Below are positions 1-10,916 of a stretch of DNA of 64,000 nt, piece after piece. Made by a program: the position numbers and the translations under genes. The DNA comes from Hymenobacter sediminicola (GTDB lineage Bacteria > Bacteroidota > Bacteroidia > Cytophagales > Hymenobacteraceae). The notes under the pieces were generated by a model that was given only the letters and a program-made list of their open reading frames with translations, made no database searches and was not told the origin of the DNA. Location: the NCBI RefSeq assembly GCF_014250515.1, contig NZ_CP060202.1, positions 245,001 through 309,000 on the forward strand, written 5' to 3'. The stretch's first letter is position 1. Each line of letters opens with the position of its first letter.

Positions 1-2330
<2,330 letters not shown>

Positions 2331-2432
2331 GTAGTACACCGCTCACGCTTACCCGTTTTCTTTCTTGTCCTTGCGTCAACGTTTTACAGTCGCGCTGCTG
2401 CCTGCGGGTAGTGGCTGTGGACTGCACCAGTA

Positions 2433-2541
2433 ATGGTGGCTTTAGCCCGGGTGTTCACCTCTTCCCATTCCGAACAGAGTCGTTAAGCCCCGGAGCGCCT
2501 ATGGTACTGCCTTCATCGGTGGGAGAGTCGGTCGCCGCCAA
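2433..2541 (+). rRNA. 5S ribosomal RNA
   Basis: A block of about 110 nt starts with ggtggctttagcccgggtg, contains the conserved loop segment ccattccgaacagag, and ends with ggtcgccgcc, which pairs with the start to close helix I. It follows the 23S gene by about 100 nt on the same strand, the normal rRNA operon order. The ends are inferred from pairing and may be off by a few bases. Confidence 0.93.
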
Positions 2542-2557
2542 CCTTACTGTATTTGCC

Positions 2558-2610
2558 CGTCGCCCCTGGCTGCACGCGTCCCCTTCCGGATGCCGCGGCC
2601 AGGGGCGACG
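2558..2610 (+). terminator. rRNA operon terminator hairpin
   Basis: Perfect 13-bp arms (2558-2570, cgtcgcccctggc; 2598-2610, gccaggggcgacg) with a 27-nt loop lie just after the 5S gene and are followed by a T-rich run (tccgtttgtttct). It probably ends the rRNA operon. Confidence 0.75.
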
Positions 2611-2739
2611 TCCGTTTGTTTCTATATACCTGAAGAAAGGGAGCGAGCCGGGGATATGCTAGGGGCTATTATCGAACCATTATACAGTTGTGGAATGAAA
2701 CTACGACAGGTTCATGCTTCAGCGTGTGTTCTTCTTAGC

Positions 2740-2806
2740 TGACACAATAAAACAGGAGGGCCCTTGCCGAATTTAATGGCGAGGGCCCTCCTGTTTTATT
2801 GTGTCA
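2740..2806. terminator. long bidirectional hairpin between rRNA operon and uxuA
   Basis: Inverted repeat with 29-bp arms (2740-2768 and 2778-2806), one mismatch that is a G:U pair in RNA, and a 9-nt loop. Each stem has A/T-rich outer ends, so it can act as an intrinsic terminator in both directions. It sits 3' of uxuA (minus strand) and 3' of the rRNA operon (plus strand). Confidence 0.8.
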
Positions 2807-2809
2807 GAT

Positions 2810-3976
2810 CTAGTATATACTGCGTGTAATGCCCATTTCCAAGCCCCGTAGTTCGGCCAGCCCGCGGAGGCGGCCGATGGCCGAGTAACCGGGATTGGTA
2901 CGTTTGTGCAGGTCGTCTAGCATCTGGTGGCCATGGTCGGGGCGCATGGGCAGGCTGGTGCGGCGCTGGCGCATAGCTTGCACCAGTTCACGCATTACGG
3001 CGTACATGTCTACGTCGCCTTCCAGATGATTGGCCTCGTAGAAATTGCCGGCCGCGTCGCGCTGAGTGCTGCGTAGGTGGATGAAGTGGATGCGTTCGGC
3101 AAACTGCCGGACCATCTGCGGCAAGTCGTTGTCGGGGCGTACGCCGAACGAGCCGGTGCAGAAGCACAGGCCATTGCGGACGGATGGTACGGCATCCGCT
3201 AGGGCCTGCACGTCGGCGGCGGTGCTCACCACGCGGGGGAGCCCCAAGATGGAGTAAGGTGGATCATCGGGGTGAATTGCAAGGTTGATGCCGACTTCTT
3301 CCGCCACCGGCACTATTTCCTGCAGGAACAGCACCAGATGCTCGCGCAGTTTCGTGGCGTCTATGCCGGCGTAGGTGTCTAGGGCCTGTTGGAACTGCTG
3401 GAGCGTGAAGCTTTCCTCGGAGCCTGGCAACCCGGCAATGATGTTGCGCTGGAGTTGCTGCTTTTCGTCGTCGCTCATAACAGCCAGCCTAGCTTCCGCC
3501 TGAGCCAGTTCCTGAAAAGAATACTCTGCGCGGGCACGGGGGCGCTGTAGCAGCAGCGCGTCGAAGGCCACGAAGGCAGCGCGCTCGAAGCGTAGGGCCC
3601 GGGAACCATCCTCCACTTCGTAGGCCAGATCGGTACGGGTCCAGTCGAGCACCGGCATGAAGTTGTAGGTGACGGTGTGGATGCCGCACTCAGCCAAGTG
3701 GCGCAACGTCTGCTGGTAGTTGCGGATGTGGCGTTGGAAGTCACCAGTACGAGTTTTGATATGCTCATGGACTGGCACGCTCTCTACCACGCTCCAAGTC
3801 AAACCGGCCGCGGCAACTTCTTGCTGACGTTGCTGAATTTCGGCTATTGGCCACACTTCACCATTGGGAATGTGGTGCAGGGCCGACACTACATCAGTAG
3901 CACCCGCTTGGCGGATATCAGAGAGACTTACGGGGTCTTGGGGGCCGTACCAGCGCCAGCTTTGGATTAAGGGCAT
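2810..3976 (-). CDS. uxuA: mannonate dehydratase UxuA
   Basis: The 388-residue product has the family's usual length. UxuA dehydrates D-mannonate to 2-keto-3-deoxy-D-gluconate in cytoplasmic hexuronate catabolism, using a divalent metal. Family signatures are visible: the start [23 protein letters not shown] near 32-42, IHPDDPP at 234-240, the metal-site region [10 protein letters not shown] around 269-277, His300 in FIHLRS, and DHGH at 347-350. It is the last gene of the minus-strand PUL block, 86 bp after an SDR that probably makes its substrate. The beta-glucuronidase-like GH2 enzyme upstream would release the glucuronate feeding the pathway. Glucuronate isomerase (UxaC), KDG kinase and aldolase are not in the window. 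The gene ends at a strong bidirectional hairpin. Identification is firm. Confidence 0.95.
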   Translation of the reverse strand: MPLIQSWRWYGPQDPVSLSDIRQAGATDVVSALHHIPNGEVWPIAEIQQRQQEVAAAGLTWSVVESVPVHEHIKTRTGDFQRHIRNYQQTLRHLAECGIHTVTYNFMPVLDWTRTDLAYEVEDGSRALRFERAAFVAFDALLLQRPRARAEYSFQELAQAEARLAVMSDDEKQQLQRNIIAGLPGSEESFTLQQFQQALDTYAGIDATKLREHLVLFLQEIVPVAEEVGINLAIHPDDPPYSILGLPRVVSTAADVQALADAVPSVRNGLCFCTGSFGVRPDNDLPQMVRQFAERIHFIHLRSTQRDAAGNFYEANHLEGDVDMYAVMRELVQAMRQRRTSLPMRPDHGHQMLDDLHKRTNPGYSAIGRLRGLAELRGLEMGITRSIY

Positions 3977-4009
3977 TGTATTGAGCGGTTATTAAGGACT
4001 ACTAGAGTT

Positions 4010-4040
4010 TGCCATGCACAGAGCAGAGCGAGGCATGGCA
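4010..4040. repeat. short palindromic repeat, copy 2 (degenerate)
   Basis: Arms tgccatgc (4010-4017) and gcatggca (4033-4040) flank the core gagcagagcgaggcat. The core matches the arm of the large inverted repeat at 10889-10989 (gagcagagcgaagcat) with one change. It lies between the SDR and uxuA genes, so it is probably a decayed copy of the same intergenic repeat family. The match is short, so the assignment is moderate. Confidence 0.5.
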
Positions 4041-4062
4041 TTCATCTTACCCACACATGAAA

Positions 4063-4884
4063 TTACACGCCACTGTAGGCATTGAAGCCGCCGTCGACCA
4101 TTACTGTTTCGCCGGTGACGAAGCGGGAGGCGTCGCTGAGCAAGTAGATGAGGGTACCGGTGAGCTCCTCGGGCTGGCCGAAGCGTTGGTAAGGTGTGGC
4201 GGCAATGAACTTGCGGGCGCGGTCGGTGTGGCTACCGTCGGGCTGGACGAGGAGGGAGCGGTTCTGCTCGGTTAGGAACACGCCGGGGGCTATGGCGTTC
4301 ATGCGCAGGCCGCCACCGTAGCGTAGGCCCAGTTCCACAGCCATCCACTGCGTGTAGGCTTCCACGGCTTTTTTGGCCATGGTGTAACCCAGCACCCGCG
4401 TTAAGGGGCGTTGCGCGGTTAGACTCGACACGTTTACGATTGAACCCTTGCCCTGCTCAGCCATTACGCGGCCAAACACGGTGGTAGGTATCACGGTGCC
4501 GAACAAGTTGAGGTCTACGGCGCGACGAGTGTCCTCGATGCCAAGGTCAAATATGTCTTGGTCGGGGCCGATGGTAGCACCAGGCATATTGCCGCCCGCC
4601 GCATTCACCAGCCCGTCGATGCTGCCCCAGGCCTGTACGATTTCGTCGCAGGCGGCTTGCATCTGGTCTTTATCCAGCACATCGGCCAGCACCGCCATGG
4701 CTTCGCCGCCCACAGCCTCGATGGCGGCTACCCGCTCGGCGGCTCGGCCAGCATTGCGGCCCAGAATGGCCACACGAGCCCCTGCTTCGGCTACGGCCAA
4801 CGACAGCGCCTTACCCAGCACACCGGTAGCCCCGGTGATGACGATGACTTTTCCGTGAAGTGAAAACTGGTCGAGAGCAGACAT
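4063..4884 (-). CDS. SDR oxidoreductase, probable D-fructuronate (D-mannonate) reductase
   Basis: A classical short-chain dehydrogenase, 273 residues from the chosen start. It shows the nucleotide-binding TGATGVLG motif at 18-24, NAAG at 94-97, the catalytic serine in NVSS (about 153-154) and YTMAK with Tyr167/Lys171. The C-terminal segment ETVMVDGGFNAYSGV is typical of the fructuronate-reductase-type SDRs found beside uxuA in Bacteroidota, which reduce D-fructuronate to D-mannonate. The substrate is inferred from this pairing with UxuA, because SDR sequence alone does not fix it. The start MSALDQFSLHGK (4884) begins just before the Rossmann strand. An in-frame ATG at 4944, 7 nt after the GH3 stop codon, would add 20 low-complexity residues (S/T/P/A-rich) and cannot be excluded. 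Confidence 0.85.
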   Translation of the reverse strand: MSALDQFSLHGKVIVITGATGVLGKALSLAVAEAGARVAILGRNAGRAAERVAAIEAVGGEAMAVLADVLDKDQMQAACDEIVQAWGSIDGLVNAAGGNMPGATIGPDQDIFDLGIEDTRRAVDLNLFGTVIPTTVFGRVMAEQGKGSIVNVSSLTAQRPLTRVLGYTMAKKAVEAYTQWMAVELGLRYGGGLRMNAIAPGVFLTEQNRSLLVQPDGSHTDRARKFIAATPYQRFGQPEELTGTLIYLLSDASRFVTGETVMVDGGFNAYSGV

Positions 4885-4951
4885 TGAGCGAGGAGTAGAA
4901 ATAGGTGCACTAGCAGTAGCTGGCCCAGAAGAAATTGGTGTCATAAATACG

Positions 4952-7201
4952 TTAGGGAAGGAGCGTGAGCTTGCTTTCGAGGCGGATATCATCGGAGGCT
5001 GACCCTAGCATCAGCTGGAAGTCGCCGGGCTCGGCCTGCCATTGCAGCTGGCGGTTGTAGAAGGCCAGCTTGTCGGGGGTAATTGTGAAGGTGACCGTTC
5101 GGGTTTCGCCAGGCTTGAGCATGATTTTCTGGAAATCCTTCAGCTCTTTGAGGGGCCGTGCTACCGAGGCCACTAAGTCGCGCAGGTAGAGTTGCACCAC
5201 TTCTTCGCCAGTGGCTTTTCCGGTATTCGTGATGGTGCATTGCAGCGTTGCAGTCTGGCCAGCCGCTAGACTCGGTTGGCTGAGCTTGAGGTTGTCGTAC
5301 TTGAACGTGGTGTAGCTCAGGCCGTGCCCGAAAGCATAACGCGGCGTGTTGGGCGCGTCGATGTAGGCTGATTTGTAGCGGATGTCGCCAGGCTTCGTGA
5401 CGGGTCGGCCAGTATTGTACTGCTGGTAGCTGATTGGAATCTGGCCCACCGCGCGCGGAAAGGTGCTGGGCAGCTTGCCGCCAGGGTTGTAGTCGCCATA
5501 CAGTACATCGGCGAGGGCTGTGCCACCTTCCGAGCCCGGAAACCAGCCGTAGAGCACAGCATCGGCTTGGTCGGCAATGGTGTTGAAGATGAGGGGCCGG
5601 CCGGCCATCAGCACCACTACCACAGGCTTGCCGGTGGCTTTAAGCGCCTGAAATAGCTCTTCCTGCACACCGGGCAGCCGGATGTCGGTGCGGGATTTGG
5701 CTTCTCCACTCATGTCCCAGGTTTCGCCCACGGCCAATACCACAACATCAGCGGCTTTGGCGGTTTCTACTGCCTGTGCGAAGCCGGCGCGCGAGTCGCC
5801 CTGTACTTCGCAGCCTTTCGCATAGCGGATTTGGGTGTTTTTGCCGGCACGTTTAGCGAGGCCGTCGTGCAGGGATGTAATCTGGGTGGTGTCGGCCAGC
5901 ACAATCCAACTGCCGGCCAGGTCGCGCTTGGCTTTAGCCAGCGGCCCGATTACGGCAATAGTACGCTGCTGCGCGAGCGGCAACGTGTTGTTCCGGTTTT
6001 CGAGTAACACGACCGACTTGCGGGCTGCGTCGCGGGCCGCTAAGCGGTGCTGCGGGTCGTTGAGGACTTTCTTTTCGCGTTTCAGGTCCGAGAAGCGGTA
6101 CGGGTCATCGAACAGGCCCAGTTCGAACTTCTTGCGCAGAATGCGGCGCACGGCATCGTCCACAAGCTTTATATCGGCTTTGCCTTCTTTCACCAGTTGG
6201 GCCAGTGTGGTGTGGTACGCGTCGCTTTCCATATCCATGTCGGAGCCAGCGGCTAGGGCTTTCTGAGCGGCTTCGGACTTACTTTGAGCGTAGCCCCACG
6301 GTACCATCTCGGCAATGCTGCCCCAGTCCGATACCACAAAACCCTGGTAATTCCACTGGCCTTTCAGAATGTCGCGCTGCAGGTAGTTGCTGCCGGTGGC
6401 GGGCACACCGTTCAGGGTGTTGAACGAGTTCATGAAGGTAGCCGCACCGGCATCGGCGGCAGCTTTGAACGGGGGCAAATACACTTCCCACAGCTGCTGC
6501 TCGCTCATGTCCACGGCGTTGTAGTCGCGGCCGGCGAGAGCGGCACCGTAGGCGGCAAAATGTTTGGCGCAGGCCATGATGGCATCGGTACCGCCCAGTT
6601 TTTCGCCCTGGAAGCCCAGCACCCGGGCCCGCGCAATCTGGGAACCGAGGTAGGTGTCTTCGCCGGCGCCTTCCATCACCCGGCCCCAGCGCGGGTCGCG
6701 CCCGATGTCTACCATGGGCGCAAACGTCCAGTGGATGCCGGAGGCGGCAGCTTCCCGCGCCGCTACGTGTGCCGACTCGCGAATAGCGGCTAAGTCCCAA
6801 GAGGCGGCTTCGCCCAGCGGAATCGGGAAAACGGTCTGGTAGCCATGAATTACGTCGAGCGAAAACAGCAGCGGAATCTTCAGCCGCGACTTCAGCGCCT
6901 CGGCCTGAATAGTGCGGGTGTCAGCTACGCCTTTTACGTTCAGCATAGAGCCCACCTGCCCGTTGCGGATGCTGTTGAGCAGGTCGTTTTTGCGGTTGCT
7001 GGCTGGCCCCGTCACCTCGCGCCCGGAATACTGATTTAGCTGACCGATTTTCTCCTCCAGCGTCATTTGCTGGAGCAAGGCATCGATGCGCTGCTCGATG
7101 GAAGCAGCGGTTGGCAGCTTGGCTTTCTGAGCTGTGGCGGGGCTGCCGGCCGTGAGCAGCAACGCAGCGAGGAAGAGAGACTTGGTGGTAGAAGAAAGCA
7201 T
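4952..7201 (-). CDS. GH3 beta-glycosidase (BglX-type, beta-glucosidase/beta-xylosidase)
   Basis: The 749-residue exported enzyme has a signal peptide (about 1-24, ending SPATAQ). The GH3 TIM barrel includes KHFAAYG at 213-219 and the nucleophile Asp292 in GFVVSDWGS. The second alpha/beta domain contains GEAKSRTDIRLPG and FPGSEGGTALADVLYGDYNPGGKLP, and a fibronectin-III-like domain fills the last 90 residues or so. Length and order match BglX-like periplasmic enzymes that remove terminal beta-linked glucose or xylose from oligosaccharides. Beside a GH10 xylanase and an acetyl esterase, activity on xylo-oligosaccharides is the likeliest role, but sequence alone does not settle glucose against xylose. 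It lies in the middle of the minus-strand PUL, 178 bp after the xylanase gene. Confidence 0.93.
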   Translation of the reverse strand: MLSSTTKSLFLAALLLTAGSPATAQKAKLPTAASIEQRIDALLQQMTLEEKIGQLNQYSGREVTGPASNRKNDLLNSIRNGQVGSMLNVKGVADTRTIQAEALKSRLKIPLLFSLDVIHGYQTVFPIPLGEAASWDLAAIRESAHVAAREAAASGIHWTFAPMVDIGRDPRWGRVMEGAGEDTYLGSQIARARVLGFQGEKLGGTDAIMACAKHFAAYGAALAGRDYNAVDMSEQQLWEVYLPPFKAAADAGAATFMNSFNTLNGVPATGSNYLQRDILKGQWNYQGFVVSDWGSIAEMVPWGYAQSKSEAAQKALAAGSDMDMESDAYHTTLAQLVKEGKADIKLVDDAVRRILRKKFELGLFDDPYRFSDLKREKKVLNDPQHRLAARDAARKSVVLLENRNNTLPLAQQRTIAVIGPLAKAKRDLAGSWIVLADTTQITSLHDGLAKRAGKNTQIRYAKGCEVQGDSRAGFAQAVETAKAADVVVLAVGETWDMSGEAKSRTDIRLPGVQEELFQALKATGKPVVVVLMAGRPLIFNTIADQADAVLYGWFPGSEGGTALADVLYGDYNPGGKLPSTFPRAVGQIPISYQQYNTGRPVTKPGDIRYKSAYIDAPNTPRYAFGHGLSYTTFKYDNLKLSQPSLAAGQTATLQCTITNTGKATGEEVVQLYLRDLVASVARPLKELKDFQKIMLKPGETRTVTFTITPDKLAFYNRQLQWQAEPGDFQLMLGSASDDIRLESKLTLLP

Positions 7202-7379
7202 TCGGAAGAAGTCGAAGAGCGGGTAATGGCAGTCTGGAGTAGGATAAGTGTAGCGCGGTTGTCATCCCCCCTTTCCACAAGCGCAGCATTCCCACAGGCT
7301 GGCTTGCAATTCGGAGACATCCGGCTACACTTTCCTTTTTCCAGGCTGATACTGTTTGAACGTCACGCCTGGCTTTGGC

Positions 7380-8441
7380 TCACTGCAGACCTTCCACGAT
7401 GCCGTCGTAGGCCGGTTTGCGTTGGTAGTTATCGTCGAAGGGGAGGGGCCATTCGGGGCAGCTGCAGTCGCCACGCTTCCAAGTGTCGGCGTCGGCCACG
7501 TTCCAGGTAGTGATGCCGTAACGCTGAGCAGCCGGTAGCGCCTTGAAGGTTTGGGTGAGGGCCTTGTACTTTACTTTTTGGGCGGCGGCCAGTGCGTCGG
7601 TGAAGATGGCGGTAGCCGTACGGCTGGGGTTCATCGAAATGTCCAGCTCGGCTACGTGCACTTTCAGGCCGGTAGCGGCGGCAGTAGTAATGGCTTCGGC
7701 AATACGCGAATCGGAAATGTTGCTGCTGGTGTGCATCTGCAACCCGATGCCGTGGATGGGCACGCCGCGGTTTTTGAGAGTATTAACCAGGTTTAGGATG
7801 CCGGTACGGCGGGTGGTGCTATACTCGTTGCCATAGTCGTTATAGAATAGTAAGGCGGCAGGGTCGGCGGCGGCGGCGTACTGGAAGGCCCGGTCGATGT
7901 ACCGGTCGCCGAGGTGCTGACGCCACACGCTGTTGCGCAGGTTGCCGGCATCATCAATGGCCTCATTCACCACGTCCCAGGAAGCTACCTTGCCGCGGTA
8001 GCGCGTCACCACGGTTTGGATGTGAGTGCGCATCAGGTTTTCCCAGGCCGCGGAGTCGCCCTGAAAGTTCGTTACCCAGCTTGGCAACGAGTTGTACCAC
8101 AGCAGCGTGTGGCCGTGTACGCGCATGCCGTTCTGCTGCGCGAAATCCACGAGGTAGTCGGCATCAGTCCAATTATACGTGGTAGCTGACGGGTGTAGCG
8201 CACCGAACTTCATGGCGTTTTCGGCCGTGATGCTGTTGTATTCGGTCGTCATTACCTGTCGGTAAGCAAGGCGGTTTTTCAGCAGATTGATATTCACGGC
8301 TGCTCCTACCGGAAATGGCGCCACTGACTTCAAGCTGGCTACAGGCTGCGGCGGTTCAGGCGCTGTACTGCCCGCTTCTTTTTTGCCACATTGTGTCAGT
8401 AAAGTCAGGCAACAGGCACTCAGCAGGATAGCAGCTTTCAT
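7380..8441 (-). CDS. GH10 endo-1,4-beta-xylanase, lipoprotein
   Basis: From the ATG at 8441 the product has 353 residues and starts with a lipoprotein-type signal (MKAAILLSACCLTLLTQC, Cys18 the likely lipidated residue), so it probably sits on the outer membrane. A longer in-frame reading to 8558 overlaps the upstream esterase gene and adds 39 residues that do not look like a signal, so I reject it. GH10 landmarks are clear: ITAENAMKFG at 71-80, HGHTLLWYNSLPSWV at 109-123, acid/base Glu160 in WDVVNEAID, FYNDYG near 199-204, and nucleophile Glu265 in HVAELDI. GH10 enzymes cut internal beta-1,4 bonds of the xylan backbone. It follows the acetyl esterase by 31 bp, which suggests co-transcription. 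Confidence 0.94.
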   Translation of the reverse strand: MKAAILLSACCLTLLTQCGKKEAGSTAPEPPQPVASLKSVAPFPVGAAVNINLLKNRLAYRQVMTTEYNSITAENAMKFGALHPSATTYNWTDADYLVDFAQQNGMRVHGHTLLWYNSLPSWVTNFQGDSAAWENLMRTHIQTVVTRYRGKVASWDVVNEAIDDAGNLRNSVWRQHLGDRYIDRAFQYAAAADPAALLFYNDYGNEYSTTRRTGILNLVNTLKNRGVPIHGIGLQMHTSSNISDSRIAEAITTAAATGLKVHVAELDISMNPSRTATAIFTDALAAAQKVKYKALTQTFKALPAAQRYGITTWNVADADTWKRGDCSCPEWPLPFDDNYQRKPAYDGIVEGLQ

Positions 8442-8472
8442 AGGTGGGTGACAGTTGGCAGCGGAATGACAA

Positions 8473-9336
8473 TTACTGAGCAGAGCGTTTCCGGGAATTC
8501 TGGAGGCGCAGCATGGCCGCAGCGTAACGTTGGCCCATGAGCCGGGCCGACGCGGCATCGAAGTGCGTTTGGTCGCCGATGTGGTGGGTGCCCACGGCTG
8601 ACACGTAAGCGTAGTGCGGAACCGTGCGGCCCAGCTTAGCTACCGTGGCGTTGATGCGGCGGGCCGCTGCGTTGGATCGTGGACGGTTGGCGCTGTCCAG
8701 CTTTAGAATCTGAAATTTGGGGAGTTGCCCCGCCACAAACGGCACGTTCGGCGCCTGCAAATCCTGGCGGAAACGGGTAATGAGAGCCGTTAGATTTTGC
8801 CCGTAGGCCGCGCTGCTGGCCGGGTTGCTATCCGATTCGCCTTGGTGCCAGATAACGCCGGCCAGCGTACCGCTCTGTATGGCGGTGCGGGCGCGCCGGA
8901 TGGCATCATCGTAGGGGTTTGTTTTGGTGGCCGGGTAGAACGCGCCCGGCTGCCAGTAGCTGATGGCCGAGCCGCCCACCGCGCACGGAATTAGCCCAAT
9001 AACCACGCTTGTATCCTGCGCTGCCAGCATCCGGCCAAACGTCAGGCCCGGCCCTACGCCTGCCACGCTCTTGTCGAAATGCATCGGGTCTTTAGCTACT
9101 TCCCAGTGGCCAGCCGGGTTCAGGCGCAGCACGTGGCCATTTGGCACTGTGTCCTGCGCCTCCACTGTACCCCGTCCCGCCATATTCGACTGGCCCACCA
9201 GCAGATACAGCCGGAACTTCTCCTTGCGTACTGGCGGCGCCACCTGCTCCCGCGTTTTCGGCCGCAAACTTTGCGCCCCCGCTGAACCAGTCAGCAGCGT
9301 TGTAAGGCTTAGAAGCAGGAGGGTGAGGCTGTTCAT
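8473..9336 (-). CDS. secreted acetyl(xylan) esterase, CE6 / SASA-domain SGNH hydrolase
   Basis: The product has 287 residues with an N-terminal signal peptide (about 1-21, ending SAGAQ). It carries the SASA/DUF303 fold signatures: GQSNMAGRG with nucleophile Ser50, the conserved WHQGESD block at 163-169, and the C-terminal DxxH pair Asp255/His258 in GDQTHFD. The spacing fits carbohydrate esterase family 6 acetyl xylan esterases better than sialate O-acetylesterases, and the neighbouring GH10 xylanase supports removal of O-acetyl groups from xylan. It acts outside the cytoplasm. The gene starts just after a composite inverted repeat (9344-9441) and is followed 31 bp later by the xylanase gene. 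Fold and catalytic residues are firm; the xylan substrate is inferred from context. Confidence 0.88.
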   Translation of the reverse strand: MNSLTLLLLSLTTLLTGSAGAQSLRPKTREQVAPPVRKEKFRLYLLVGQSNMAGRGTVEAQDTVPNGHVLRLNPAGHWEVAKDPMHFDKSVAGVGPGLTFGRMLAAQDTSVVIGLIPCAVGGSAISYWQPGAFYPATKTNPYDDAIRRARTAIQSGTLAGVIWHQGESDSNPASSAAYGQNLTALITRFRQDLQAPNVPFVAGQLPKFQILKLDSANRPRSNAAARRINATVAKLGRTVPHYAYVSAVGTHHIGDQTHFDAASARLMGQRYAAAMLRLQNSRKRSAQ

Positions 9337-9343
9337 ATGAAAC

Positions 9344-9441
9344 TGTAGAGACGCGACACTTCGCGTCTCGGCGTTGCTGATGTTGTTTACTCTGGTGAGC
9401 CCAGCGGCACGGACGCCGAGACGCGGGTACGCTTCTCTACA
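9344..9441. repeat. composite inverted repeat (nested hairpins)
   Basis: An outer imperfect inverted repeat pairs 9344-9374 with 9413-9441 (both ends read tgtagaga inward). Inside the left arm is a perfect smaller hairpin, gagacgcga / tcgcgtctc, with a 4-nt loop. It occupies almost the whole gap between the agarase-like gene and the esterase gene, starting 6 bp after the former's stop codon. It looks like a mobile or REP-like intergenic repeat and may also affect mRNA processing. Confidence 0.65.
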
Positions 9442-9446
9442 TTGCG

Positions 9447-10916
9447 CTACCGTACCGTGGGTTGGCGTTTGTCGAAGTAGTCGGCCAGTGGGTACATCTG
9501 CTGGTTTAGCTCGCGCATCTTGTCGAGCAGGGGCGTGTAGGGCTCCAGATAGTTGTCCACGATGCCCTTGTTGGCGTTGGTGTTGGACGGTTCCGCGCCT
9601 ACGATGGTCGGGTCGTTATCCTGGTATTTGAACCAGTGCCAGCCCACGCAATTCTTCGATTCCAGCAAGCCCAGCGTGAAATTCTGGTAGAATAGGCCCC
9701 GGTCGGCCTGGGTGCGTACCACCCAGCCCGCGCCGGCCGTGTTGGCCAGGCCCGGCGCGTCTTCGCCCTTCACGTACCACTCCGTCACGATAAATGGCTT
9801 GCCCGCTGCCTGCTCCCACTCGCGCACCCAGCGGGGCTCGGGCGTCCAGTTGTTGTAGTAGTTGATGCTCACCGCATCAAGGTATTTGCCGGCCACACGC
9901 ATCAGCTCGGGGTAGTAACGCTGAGCCCCGTGGAAGCGGCAGCCGAGGTACATGTGGTTGGGGTCATACTTCTTCATGGCCTTGGCCACGATGCTGAAGT
10001 AGCGGTCTGCCACGTAGGTCAGGAAATCCTGGCGGTGCTGGTCGGTGATGGTTTCGAGGGTAATGCCTCGTTCATCGGCCCACTTTTTGGCCGCCTGGTA
10101 GCCGGGCTCTGTTGGGGGAAGTTTCAGGTAGCCGTCCAGGTTTTTGCGCAGCAGGGGCATCTCATTGTCGGAGAAATAGCCGAACAGGTTCTTGTCGTTG
10201 CGGTACTGGGCCAGTTGCTTGGCGTGCCCCTCGGCAAAGGTTTCAAAGCCGGGGTCGAAGGCGAAAATCACGTCGTTGGGGTAGCCTTTGTGGCCGGGCT
10301 GCACGTAGGTGCCGCCGCGCTTATCCCCGTACTTGCTCATGAAATCCAGGTTGATGGTGTAGGCCAGCGGCTTGTCGGCCCGGGCATTTTCTGCCTGAAT
10401 ATCCTTGGTGGCCGACCATGCCCCGGTGCCGTTGAAACCGTTTTCGAGCAGAAACTCGCGGGTACCGGCCATCCAGCCGGCTTGGTCACCGAACTTCTGT
10501 TTCAGCGCCTGTTGGGTGCGCTCCGAGCGGCCAGCCTGCACGTCGTTGGGGGCGTTGTGCAGGTAGTAGTAGCCCTCGGGGTCCACGGCCCACCAACGGC
10601 CGTTCAGCTTCTCCACATGAAAGAAGCCCGTAGCCTTGGTGCGCTTGTCCAGCCGCCCGCCGTACTTGCTCAGCTTCACCGTACCCGGCCGGAAGCCGGG
10701 CAGCTGGGCAATGGTGCGCGTGGGGTAGCTTTTGTACGCCGAAAAGCCGGCCTTGCCGTCAAGCTGGGAGTTGTTGATGGTCTTTTTCGCATCCACGCGC
10801 AACGTGTACTCAGTGGTGTCGAGCTGCTGGGCGTGGGTGGTTTGGGCGAAGGCGAGAAGTACAGCGGCTAGTACAGAACTCGTCAATCGAACGTCATGCA
10901 GAGCAGAGCGAAGCAT
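9447..10916 (-). CDS. agarase-like clan GH-A glycoside hydrolase (GH50-like), secreted
   Basis: From the ATG at 10916 the product has 489 residues with a signal peptide (about 1-30, ending TTHAQ). The N-terminal beta-rich part contains GFFHVEKLNGRWWAVDPEGYY (97-117), a motif typical of proteins annotated as agarases. A TIM-barrel part follows with clan GH-A catalytic residues in the expected places: acid/base Glu252 in FSDNEMPLL and nucleophile Glu379 in IVTEWYVKG. I cannot name the substrate. GH50-type beta-agarase is the nearest label, but the PUL context (xylanase, acetyl esterase, glucuronidase) argues for a different linkage. The start codon and first nine residues lie inside one arm of a large inverted repeat. 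A reading to 11006 would cross both arms and is unlikely; a TTG about 30 bp downstream of the ATG is another possible start. Confidence 0.68.
   Translation of the reverse strand: MLRSALHDVRLTSSVLAAVLLAFAQTTHAQQLDTTEYTLRVDAKKTINNSQLDGKAGFSAYKSYPTRTIAQLPGFRPGTVKLSKYGGRLDKRTKATGFFHVEKLNGRWWAVDPEGYYYLHNAPNDVQAGRSERTQQALKQKFGDQAGWMAGTREFLLENGFNGTGAWSATKDIQAENARADKPLAYTINLDFMSKYGDKRGGTYVQPGHKGYPNDVIFAFDPGFETFAEGHAKQLAQYRNDKNLFGYFSDNEMPLLRKNLDGYLKLPPTEPGYQAAKKWADERGITLETITDQHRQDFLTYVADRYFSIVAKAMKKYDPNHMYLGCRFHGAQRYYPELMRVAGKYLDAVSINYYNNWTPEPRWVREWEQAAGKPFIVTEWYVKGEDAPGLANTAGAGWVVRTQADRGLFYQNFTLGLLESKNCVGWHWFKYQDNDPTIVGAEPSNTNANKGIVDNYLEPYTPLLDKMRELNQQMYPLADYFDKRQPTVR

Noticed and set aside
8478-8487. 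Ten-base match (gagcagagcg) to the palindromic repeat core at the end of the esterase gene
   Set aside because: It is too short, lies in coding sequence and has no flanking inverted arm.
8442-8558. 39-residue N-terminal extension of the xylanase
   Set aside because: It would overlap the upstream esterase gene and hide a complete lipoprotein signal starting at 8441.
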